Shown in pieces: positions 1 to 5,066 of a stretch of 5,066 nucleotides of DNA. The notes under the pieces were generated by a model. The model did not search any database. It was not told the origin of the DNA and was given only the letters and a program-made list of their open reading frames with translations. The position numbers were made by a program, and so were the translations under genes. The stretch is from Dehalococcoidia bacterium. Its GTDB lineage: Bacteria > Chloroflexota > Dehalococcoidia > Dehalococcoidales > RBG-16-60-22. The stretch covers positions 1-5,066 of the forward strand of contig JAUWBK010000093.1 of assembly GCA_030605045.1 (NCBI GenBank), written 5' to 3'. Position 1 is the first letter of the stretch. The number at the start of each line of letters is the position of its first letter.

Positions 1-441
1 AAGATCCCAGCTGGAGTGGCAGATGGCTCTCAAATACGCCTTAGCAGTGAGGGTGAAGCTGGAATGAGAGGCGGCTCTTCAGGTGACCTTTATGTCAGTA
101 TATCAGTACTGACACATGAGCTCTTTACTCGAGATGGTGACGACATTCTCTATGAGCTACCGGTTAACTTTGCTCAAGCCGCTCTCGGTGTGGAAATAGA
201 AGTGCCTACCCTTTATGGTAAAACCAAGCTCAATATCCCGGCGGGCAGCCAAACCGGTAAAGAATTCCACCTTAAAAATAAAGGTATTGCTCACCTGCAG
301 AGGAATGGACGCGGCGACCAGATAATTAAATTACTGGTGGTTACCCCCGAGAAGCTGACGAAACAACAGCGCCAGTTATTCCAGGAACTGGCCAGCACCT
401 TAAGTCAAGCAAAAAAAGAGTCCAGAAAGTCTAGTTCGTGA
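1..441 (+). CDS. dnaJ: Chaperone protein DnaJ, C-terminal part (5' end outside window)
   Basis: The frame is open from the first base, so this is the 3' part of a longer gene, with 146 codons visible; the GTG at 16 is an internal codon and not a start. DnaJ is the J-domain co-chaperone that binds unfolded clients and stimulates the ATPase of DnaK in the cytoplasm. The visible part covers the end of the first substrate-binding beta domain (GEGEAG..GG..GDLYV, about residues 17-32), then the second C-terminal domain with FTRDGDD (42-48), QAALG (59-63), VPTL (68-71), IPAGSQTG, and GRGDQ (103-107), and a lysine/serine-rich end. The phrase 'F-x-QAALG' and the GRGDQ motif fit type I DnaJ better than CbpA. 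The J domain and zinc-finger repeats that would settle this lie upstream of the window. The gene converges on gpsA and is not part of the leftward operon. Confidence 0.88.
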   Translation, partial: KIPAGVADGSQIRLSSEGEAGMRGGSSGDLYVSISVLTHELFTRDGDDILYELPVNFAQAALGVEIEVPTLYGKTKLNIPAGSQTGKEFHLKNKGIAHLQRNGRGDQIIKLLVVTPEKLTKQQRQLFQELASTLSQAKKESRKSSS

Positions 442-450
442 GGTCAAGAA

Positions 451-464
451 TCCCGCTACCGGGA
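451..464. terminator. Small hairpin between convergent dnaJ and gpsA (weak terminator candidate)
   Basis: The 38-bp spacer between the two stop codons contains a perfect 5-bp inverted repeat: TCCCG at 451-455, loop CTAC, and CGGGA at 460-464. Its position between converging genes is where a bidirectional terminator would be expected. The stem is short, and neither strand has a proper T run after it (the minus strand reads TTCTTG), so it does not meet the usual criteria for an intrinsic terminator. It may be chance, or termination may occur inside the opposing gene. Confidence 0.25.
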
Positions 465-479
465 AGTGAAAGGGTTGGG

Positions 480-1541
480 TTAAGCCGTCGAAGAGCGCTT
501 TCCTCGCCTAAAGAAAGAGAACAATCGCCATTTCCGTCCGGCTAACTCATGCCTAGCGTTACCCCCCATCATCTCAACCGCCACTTGGCGAGGGTCAGCA
601 TTTTCATAGAGTACCCGATAGACCCTTTCCGTAATCGGCATTTCTAGGCCGAGATTATGGGCCAGATTGCGGGCAACCAGAGTGGTGGTTACTCCCTCAG
701 CAACACCATTCATGGTGCTAACTATCTCCGTCACCGAGCGCCCTTTAGTGAGCTCTATCCCAACATAGTGGTTACGGCTCAATGGACTGGCACAGGTAGC
801 GATGACATCACCCAGGCCAGCCAAGCCAGAAAAGGTAAGTGGATGCGCCCCCAAGGCAACGCCAAGCGCCGTTATCTCCGTCAGACCCCGGGTCATAAAG
901 GCGGCCTTGGCATTGTCACCATAACTCAGCCCGTCAGCGATGCCGGCACCCAGAGCAATGATATTCTTTAAGGCTCCCCCCAGTTCCACCCCGACGACAT
1001 CGGTATTGGTAAAGACACAAAGGTTGGGGGTGGTTAACAGTCGCTGGACTTTTCTGGCGACAGACTTATCCTCGGCAGCTGCCACTGTCGCCGCGGGTAG
1101 ACCACGCAGAACCTCTCGAGCCAGATTAGGCCCAGAAAGCACACAAATGTTAGACTGAAAACGCGGGTTTATCTCCTCAGCGATTACCTGGGACATACGC
1201 TTGCCACTACCAATCTCCAAGCCCTTGGCAGCACTCACCACCAGCATTGACTTATTGAGGTGGCTTGCCACCAGCTTTATGTTCTGTCGCATTGACTGTG
1301 AAGGCACCACCAGGATTACCGCCTTGGCCTCGTCTAAGGCTTCGTTTAAATCGTGGGTAACGAGTAACTGAGGAGGAAAAGTAATACCGGGAGATAATTC
1401 TGGGTCAGGCGCGTTGTTTCTCACTTCATCAGCTTCTTGTTCTGTTCGCGCCCACAACCCCACCTGTACCCCTTTTTGGGCCAAGATGACACCTAGAGTT
1501 GTCCCCCATATGGTAGTGCCAATAATGGCAACCTTAAGCAT
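480..1541 (-). CDS. gpsA: Glycerol-3-phosphate dehydrogenase [NAD(P)+]
   Basis: This cytoplasmic enzyme reduces dihydroxyacetone phosphate to sn-glycerol 3-phosphate, the backbone of membrane phospholipids. The 353 residues begin with a Rossmann fold whose nucleotide loop reads G8-T-T-I-W-G13; the family usually has G-x-G-x-W-G, so the middle glycine is a threonine. Other family motifs are present: SAAKGLE (K106), SGPN (136-139), the catalytic lysine in GGALKN (K192), SGLAGLGD (238-245), SRN (255-257) and AEGVTT (281-286). The protein is slightly longer than the usual 330-340 residues because of a basic, aromatic tail (336-349). The ATG start is well supported: an in-frame TAA lies two codons upstream, and GAGGT (1547-1551) sits 5 nt before it. 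It is the last gene of the leftward unit, 44 bp after plsY, whose enzyme uses its product. Confidence 0.96.
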   Translation of the reverse strand: MLKVAIIGTTIWGTTLGVILAQKGVQVGLWARTEQEADEVRNNAPDPELSPGITFPPQLLVTHDLNEALDEAKAVILVVPSQSMRQNIKLVASHLNKSMLVVSAAKGLEIGSGKRMSQVIAEEINPRFQSNICVLSGPNLAREVLRGLPAATVAAAEDKSVARKVQRLLTTPNLCVFTNTDVVGVELGGALKNIIALGAGIADGLSYGDNAKAAFMTRGLTEITALGVALGAHPLTFSGLAGLGDVIATCASPLSRNHYVGIELTKGRSVTEIVSTMNGVAEGVTTTLVARNLAHNLGLEMPITERVYRVLYENADPRQVAVEMMGGNARHELAGRKWRLFSFFRRGKRSSTA

Positions 1542-1546
1542 ATCTT

Positions 1547-1551
1547 ACCTC
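1547..1551 (-). promoter_or_regulatory. Ribosome binding site of gpsA
   Basis: GAGGT on the minus strand, 5 nt before the gpsA ATG. It lies in the 44-bp plsY-gpsA spacer, the longest intergenic stretch of the window. I see no convincing -10/-35 promoter pair in that spacer, so gpsA is probably read through from plsY. Confidence 0.6.
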
Positions 1552-1585
1552 ATGTTCTCCCTACGATGTTCCTGAAGAGTTTGGC

Positions 1586-2272
1586 TTAAGGGTTAGTCGA
1601 CGGGAGTGAACCTCCTACCTCAACCTTCTCACCAATCTTGCGTTCGGTACCTGATATCAGCCGAACAATATTATCCCGGTGCACGACAATAATGAAGATG
1701 GCACCGATTAGAGTGTAAACCAGATATTCAATGGGGAACCCGTTGATAATGGTGAGGGGTACTAATATGGCGTAGGCACCTACTGCCCCAGCGATAGAGC
1801 CCAGTGAGGCATACCGAGTTAAGCTTGCCCCGAGAATTAGCACCTCGCCGCCAAACAGAGCTACCGGCGGGCACAAAGCAAATAGCCCACCGAAGAAGGT
1901 GGCCACGCCTCTCCCGCCTCGAAATCTAAGGAATATCGGCCACTTATGTCCAGCTATCGCTGCCAAAGCAGCTGAGACCTGAGCGCTTCTCGCCAGCCAC
2001 CACAAACCAGAACTGCCTACCATCAGGTAGTCCTCGCCAAATATCAACCCGGCAAATACTACCGCCAGCAATCCTTTCAGCAAATCAAGAATAAGTACCA
2101 GAGCGGCCGCTTTCTTACCGGCCACTCTTAGCACATTAGTCGCCCCTGTCTTACCACTGCCAATCTGCCTGACGTCCACTTTGGCACTACGCCTGCCGAT
2201 GATTACCCCAAAGGGAATGGAACCCAGAAGATAGCCAATTAATATCACAGCGACAAACTTGGCAATTATCAT
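1586..2272 (-). CDS. plsY: Acyl-phosphate:glycerol-3-phosphate acyltransferase PlsY
   Basis: This integral membrane enzyme transfers an acyl group from acyl phosphate to the sn-1 position of glycerol 3-phosphate, giving lysophosphatidic acid. All family signatures are visible in the 228 residues: an N-terminal helix ending in GSIPFG (17-22), motif 1 GSGKTGATNVLR (38-49), DLLKG (63-67), motif 2 GHKWP..FRGGRGVAT (108-125) and motif 3 HRDNI..L..GTE (198-210). Hydrophobic stretches lie at about 4-26, 55-78, 97-108, 124-150, 155-176 and 182-197, matching the multi-helix PlsY fold. Motif 1 usually reads GSGN-x-GATN and motif 2 KGGKG; here they are GSGK-T-GATN and RGGRG. The protein is a little longer than the common 190-215 residues, partly from a loop near residues 79-96 with two tryptophans. 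Its ATG overlaps the der stop (ATGA), which implies translational coupling. Confidence 0.96.
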   Translation of the reverse strand: MIIAKFVAVILIGYLLGSIPFGVIIGRRSAKVDVRQIGSGKTGATNVLRVAGKKAAALVLILDLLKGLLAVVFAGLIFGEDYLMVGSSGLWWLARSAQVSAALAAIAGHKWPIFLRFRGGRGVATFFGGLFALCPPVALFGGEVLILGASLTRYASLGSIAGAVGAYAILVPLTIINGFPIEYLVYTLIGAIFIIVVHRDNIVRLISGTERKIGEKVEVGGSLPSTNP

Positions 2273-2282
2273 GACTCCCCTC
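2269..2282 (-). promoter_or_regulatory. der/plsY ATGA overlap with plsY ribosome binding site inside der
   Basis: The plsY ATG (2272-2270) shares bases with the der TGA (2271-2269) in an ATGA. GAGG at 2282-2279, inside the last codons of der, lies 6 nt before the ATG and is the likely Shine-Dalgarno site. This arrangement is typical of termination-reinitiation, so plsY synthesis probably follows der translation. Confidence 0.75.
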
Positions 2283-3582
2283 TTGTTTTAAAGACCAAAC
2301 GAAGCGGTGTACCAGTGAAGCCGAACGCCTGACGCAGTTTATTCTCCAGATAACGTTGATAAGAGAAATGGATTAGTTTGGCATCATTGACAAAAAAGAC
2401 AAAGGTCGGTGGATTTACTTCTGCCTGAGTGGTATATAGAATCTTTAGCTGTTTGCGGCCACTTCGTGGTCGAATGTGAGCGGCTACTGCCTGCTGAACG
2501 ATATTATTAACCTCAGCGGTAGATAATCGCTTGAGTCTTTCCTGATATACTTGGCGCAGCTGCGGTATAGTCTTGTCCACCCCGTGACCAAACTTAGCCG
2601 AAGTGTACATCACCGGCGCGTAAGTGATAAACTTGAGTTGGCTCCTGAGATATTTATTCCATGCGGGTAAATTCTTATCTGTAATTAGGTCCCACTTATT
2701 GACTACCACCACAACCCCCTTGGCTGCTTGCTGAATATAGCCAGCAATATGCATATCCTGAGCCGTTACCGTCTCCGTAGCATCAAGAACCAGCAAGACT
2801 ATATCCGCCCGGTCAATGGCACGCAGGGCACGGATGACACTATACCATTCTACCCCCGCTCCTATCCGCCCCCGCCGCCGGATACCGGCAGTATCAATAA
2901 GTAACACACTTTGCCCATCAAAGTCAACTAAAGTATCGACAGCATCACGGGTAGTCCCGGGAACATCATCAACAATGGCCCTCTTCCCACCGACCAGAGT
3001 ATTTAACAGCATTGACTTACCGACATTGGGTCTACCGATAATGGCCACCTTCATGACCTCTGGCTCAGTCTCAACTGGTAATGGTGCTGGCAATAGAGAA
3101 ACAATTCTGTCCAGTAGTTCCGCAGTGCCCCGGCCGTGATAGGCACTAATCACCAATGGCTCCTCCAGCCCCAATTCATAAAATTCTACCGCTCTGGCTT
3201 CCAGTTTCGGGTTATCTGCCTTATTCGCCACCAACAGTAAGGGCTTCTGTACCTGACGAAGGATGTCAGTTACCTCCAGGTCCGAGGATACCACCCCGGT
3301 TTTAACATCCACTAAGAAAATAATAACATCCGCCTCCGTGATTGCCATATCTACCTGCTCTTTGACCCCTTGGGCAATCGTGGAACTGGGTGCTAACTCC
3401 AGGCCACCGGTATCAACCAGGGTAAATTCAACTCCCTGCCAGAAAACAGGAGCAAAGACACGGTCACGAGTTGTTCCTGGTAAGTCCGCGACGATAGCCA
3501 GTGGCTTTCCCGCCATCCGATTGAGAAGAGTTGATTTACCTACATTCTGTCGGCCAACAATAGCCACAATCGGCTTGCTCAC
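2269..3582 (-). CDS. der: Ribosome biogenesis GTPase Der (EngA)
   Basis: Der is an essential double GTPase that acts in late assembly of the 50S ribosomal subunit. Numbered from the start chosen here (437 residues, the normal family length), G domain 1 has GRQNVGKS (10-17), PGTTRD (35-40), DTGG (57-60), NKAD (120-123) and SAY (146-148). G domain 2 has GRPNVGKS (183-190), PGTTRD (208-213), DTAG (230-233), NKWD (295-298) and SAK (328-330). A KH-like C-terminal domain follows (about 350-437) with the family phrases NPPTFVFFVN and LENKLRQAFGFTGTP. G1 of the first domain has Gln where Pro is usual. Three in-frame GTG codons lie at 3591, 3588 and 3582. The Shine-Dalgarno AAGGGAGG (3599-3592) touches the first, is 3 nt from the second and 9 nt from the third. 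The third also gives the family-typical beginning M-SKPIVAIVG. The gene follows the membrane protein gene by a few bases. Confidence 0.97.
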   Translation of the reverse strand: MSKPIVAIVGRQNVGKSTLLNRMAGKPLAIVADLPGTTRDRVFAPVFWQGVEFTLVDTGGLELAPSSTIAQGVKEQVDMAITEADVIIFLVDVKTGVVSSDLEVTDILRQVQKPLLLVANKADNPKLEARAVEFYELGLEEPLVISAYHGRGTAELLDRIVSLLPAPLPVETEPEVMKVAIIGRPNVGKSMLLNTLVGGKRAIVDDVPGTTRDAVDTLVDFDGQSVLLIDTAGIRRRGRIGAGVEWYSVIRALRAIDRADIVLLVLDATETVTAQDMHIAGYIQQAAKGVVVVVNKWDLITDKNLPAWNKYLRSQLKFITYAPVMYTSAKFGHGVDKTIPQLRQVYQERLKRLSTAEVNNIVQQAVAAHIRPRSGRKQLKILYTTQAEVNPPTFVFFVNDAKLIHFSYQRYLENKLRQAFGFTGTPLRLVFKTRGES

Positions 3583-3591
3583 CGCCACCAC

Positions 3592-3599
3592 CCTCCCTT
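3592..3599 (-). promoter_or_regulatory. Strong ribosome binding site deciding the der start
   Basis: AAGGGAGG on the minus strand fills the short gap after the stop of the upstream membrane protein gene. It directly abuts the GTG at 3591, leaves only 3 nt to the GTG at 3588, and leaves 9 nt to the GTG at 3582. Spacing therefore favours 3582, although an annotation taking the longest frame would choose 3591. Confidence 0.7.
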
Positions 3600-3601
3600 A
3601 C

Positions 3602-4261
3602 TCACGCTGTCTTGACTAACTCTCGGGCAAGCTTCACACTTGGGGGCTCAATTCCGGTTCGGGCAATATTTCTTAACTCGGTAATGTTATCCCGGAAATT
3701 TTGGGCAAAAGCATTGTACTCCAGGACGAATTTATTATACTGGTCGATGGTTTCCGGCGGGATTTCAACCTTCTCCCCTACCTCATAAAACTGCTCGACA
3801 AAGTCATAGTAATGACTGGTTATCTGCCACAGTTCATTTAAATAGGTATACAGGTAATCAGCAAACTTTCTAATTCCGACGTCGCTTTCCAGCCGGCTGA
3901 TAAAGTTATTACACCAGCTATTGAAAATGCGCTGTGACATATCACACGCCCGTGCCCAGTCCCATAGTTTGGGATTATCAAGATTAAAGAGAGTGTCGAT
4001 AATGACAAAGATAGACAGTGACGATTCGCCCATAAAGCGGCGATTAAAATATTCAGCTATCTGCCTTAACCTTACCGCTGAGCGCTCTAACTGCCTTTCC
4101 CTGGCTTTAATCACCGTCACTAACAAGCCGATGGCCAAGATAACAATCAGCGTCGGGAGTAAGGCTTCAAGCGGCCATTCAAAGTACAAACCAATCACCG
4201 CCAGCGCCGTGATTAAAGCTGGATACCAACCTCGATTTATTAAGGTCCTTACTGTGTACAT
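3602..4261 (-). CDS. Uncharacterised two-helix membrane protein with a helical cytoplasmic domain
   Basis: I do not recognise this 219-residue protein and assign no function. Two hydrophobic segments lie at the N-terminus (about 13-28 and 32-51), joined by a short turn containing E28-W-P. The basic residues before the first (R5, R10) and after the second (KARERQ, 52-57) put both ends in the cytoplasm by the positive-inside rule, so residues 52-219 would form a cytoplasmic domain. That domain looks almost entirely helical and is rich in aromatic residues (W100, W102, W116, W145 and many Tyr/Phe). It has two cysteines (C106, C117) but no zinc, nucleotide-binding or protease motif that I can see. 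No signal peptide cleavage site is evident. The ATG is preceded by AAGGGGG (4273-4267) with 5 nt spacing. The gene sits tightly between argF (10 bp upstream) and der, so it is expressed as part of the operon and is very likely real. Confidence 0.85.
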   Translation of the reverse strand: MYTVRTLINRGWYPALITALAVIGLYFEWPLEALLPTLIVILAIGLLVTVIKARERQLERSAVRLRQIAEYFNRRFMGESSLSIFVIIDTLFNLDNPKLWDWARACDMSQRIFNSWCNNFISRLESDVGIRKFADYLYTYLNELWQITSHYYDFVEQFYEVGEKVEIPPETIDQYNKFVLEYNAFAQNFRDNITELRNIARTGIEPPSVKLARELVKTA

Positions 4262-4266
4262 GCCAT

Positions 4267-4273
4267 CCCCCTT
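4267..4273 (-). promoter_or_regulatory. Ribosome binding site of the membrane protein gene, overlapping the argF stop
   Basis: AAGGGGG on the minus strand, whose two A bases belong to the argF TAA stop codon, lies 5 nt before the ATG at 4261. It supports this ATG over the out-of-frame ATG at 4265, which falls inside the spacing. Confidence 0.6.
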
Positions 4274-5066
4274 ATTGATATTTAGCTAGCGGTATCTCCA
4301 GTCCGCCTAACATATCAGCCAGCAGCGCTTTTTGCAGGTGCAGCCTATTCTCCGCCTGGTCAAAGACGACTGACTGGAGACCATCTAAAATACCCTCAGC
4401 TACCTCCTCGCCGTGATGTGCCGGCAAGGGGTGCATCACTATGGCATCTTCCTTGGCTAGGGACAGGAGTTCGCTGTTGACTTGATAGCCGTCAAATATC
4501 TGGCGCCGCTGCTCAGCCTCAGTCTCCTGCCCCATACTCGTCCAGACATCAGTATAAACAACGTCAGCCCCGCTGACCGCCTGGCGTGGTTCCTTAGTGC
4601 AAAATATTTCAGCACCACTGGCAATAGCGTACTCTTGAGCCAGACGCAATATTCTGTCTTGAACCTGGTAGCCATCGGGAGAAGCAATCCGGAAATTTAC
4701 TCTGGTAAGTGAAGCGGCCAGTAAGAGACTGTGGGCCACATTATTGCCATCGCCAATGTAGGCCAAGGTTAGCCCTTCGAGCTCATCCTTCTTCTCGTAA
4801 ATGGTGAGAAGGTCTGCCAGTGCCTGACACGGGTGTTCCAGATCAGACAGGGCATTTATTACCGGCACTTCGGAATAACTAGCCAGAATCTCTAAGGTTT
4901 GGTGGGAAAAGGTGCGGACGGCAATGGCATCAACATAGCGACTCAGCACCCGGGCGACATCGGAAATTGACTCCCGCTGCCCCAAGCCAACCTCAGCCGG
5001 AGACAGGTAAATAGTATGACCGCCTAACTGCCGCATCGCTACCTCAAAGCTCACCCGAGTCCTGAG
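4272..5066 (-). CDS. argF: Ornithine carbamoyltransferase, 5' end outside window
   Basis: The enzyme transfers the carbamoyl group of carbamoyl phosphate to ornithine, giving citrulline for arginine synthesis in the cytoplasm. The frame stays open to the right edge, with 264 codons visible; the family has about 305-310 residues, so roughly 45-50 N-terminal residues are missing. The GTG at 5054 is internal. The first visible residues, LRTRVSFE, are the end of the carbamoyl-phosphate loop (S-T/L-R-T-R). Counting from the edge, other motifs are HPCQALAD (78-85), GDGNNVAHS (105-113), the ornithine-binding DVWTSMGQE (173-181) and HPLPAHHGEEV (212-222). HPCQ and DVW-x-SMG separate it from aspartate carbamoyltransferase. 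The last signature is HCLP in E. coli OTCase; here the cysteine is a proline, as I recall for several other bacterial OTCases. It is the most upstream visible gene of the leftward operon; its promoter is not in view. Confidence 0.94.
   Translation of the reverse strand, partial: LRTRVSFEVAMRQLGGHTIYLSPAEVGLGQRESISDVARVLSRYVDAIAVRTFSHQTLEILASYSEVPVINALSDLEHPCQALADLLTIYEKKDELEGLTLAYIGDGNNVAHSLLLAASLTRVNFRIASPDGYQVQDRILRLAQEYAIASGAEIFCTKEPRQAVSGADVVYTDVWTSMGQETEAEQRRQIFDGYQVNSELLSLAKEDAIVMHPLPAHHGEEVAEGILDGLQSVVFDQAENRLHLQKALLADMLGGLEIPLAKYQ

Noticed and set aside
16..18. GTG at 16 as the start of a short independent gene
   Set aside because: The frame is open to the window edge and the five preceding codons (KIPAG) continue the DnaJ consensus, so it is an internal valine codon.
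657..1158. Plus-strand open frames opposite gpsA (657-971 and 940-1158)
   Set aside because: They lie antisense within the conserved gpsA coding region, and their translations are low-complexity and resemble no family. They are shadows of gpsA codon usage.
1552..1571. Direct repeat ATGTTC (1552-1557 and 1566-1571) in the plsY-gpsA spacer, considered as an operator
   Set aside because: Two 6-bp copies 14 bp apart are within what chance gives. There is no promoter beside them and no palindromic structure.
2816..3619. Plus-strand open frames opposite der (2816-3139 and 3263-3619)
   Set aside because: They are antisense to conserved G-domain coding sequence, rich in Ser/Thr/Arg/Pro as expected of a reverse-frame shadow, and have no recognisable motif.
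3921..4289. Plus-strand 122-codon frame opposite the unknown membrane protein
   Set aside because: The minus-strand frame is longer, has a spaced ribosome binding site, two membrane helices with sensible charge topology, and fits the operon. The plus-strand frame has none of these.
4457..4712. Open frames inside argF on both strands (minus 4457-4687, plus 4482-4712)
   Set aside because: They are alternative-frame readings of sequence that encodes the conserved DVW-x-SMG part of ornithine carbamoyltransferase.
5052..5054. GTG at 5054 as the argF start
   Set aside because: The four codons to the right read LRTR, completing the carbamoyl-phosphate loop, and the family needs about 45-50 further residues. 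The gene is cut by the window edge.
1..5066. Mobile element, CRISPR array, tRNA/rRNA, toxin-antitoxin or defence system
   Set aside because: I saw no terminal inverted repeats, regularly spaced repeats, transposase or nuclease motifs or RNA-like cloverleaf. Coding sequence fills nearly the whole window with housekeeping genes.

Overview
The window holds six protein-coding genes and almost no non-coding DNA; the largest gap is 44 bp. One gene, the 3' end of a DnaJ-type chaperone, lies on the plus strand at the left edge. The other five are on the minus strand and read as one leftward transcription unit: argF (5' end cut off by the right edge), an unrecognised two-helix membrane protein, der, plsY and gpsA. 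The plus-strand and minus-strand genes converge, with 38 bp between the dnaJ stop and the gpsA stop.

The organism is a bacterium, by its Shine-Dalgarno sites, GTG starts and bacterial-type PlsY/GpsA phospholipid entry pathway. Base composition looks balanced by eye (not computed). Several motif variants (GpsA with a Thr in the middle of the nucleotide-binding glycine loop, PlsY with GSGKTG in place of the usual GSGN-x-G, ArgF with HPLPAHHGEE) and the order der-plsY-gpsA facing dnaJ remind me of Chloroflexota, class Dehalococcoidia. That assignment is from memory and has not been tested by a search.

Layout from left to right: 1-441 dnaJ C-terminal part; 442-479 convergent spacer with a small 5-bp hairpin; 480-1541 gpsA; 1542-1585 spacer with the gpsA ribosome binding site; 1586-2272 plsY, whose ATG overlaps the der stop in an ATGA; 2269-3582 der, probably starting at the third of three nearby GTG codons; 3602-4261 membrane protein of unknown function; 4272-5066 argF without its first roughly 45-50 codons.

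How the genes work together: GpsA makes sn-glycerol 3-phosphate from dihydroxyacetone phosphate, and PlsY acylates it, so the last two genes encode consecutive steps at the start of membrane phospholipid synthesis. Der is a 50S ribosome assembly GTPase, ArgF makes citrulline for arginine, and DnaJ is an Hsp70 co-chaperone. These are housekeeping functions. I see no mobile element, CRISPR array, RNA gene, toxin-antitoxin pair or defence system. The only real unknown is the 219-residue membrane protein between argF and der; the other points worth a second look are motif variants in otherwise ordinary enzymes.
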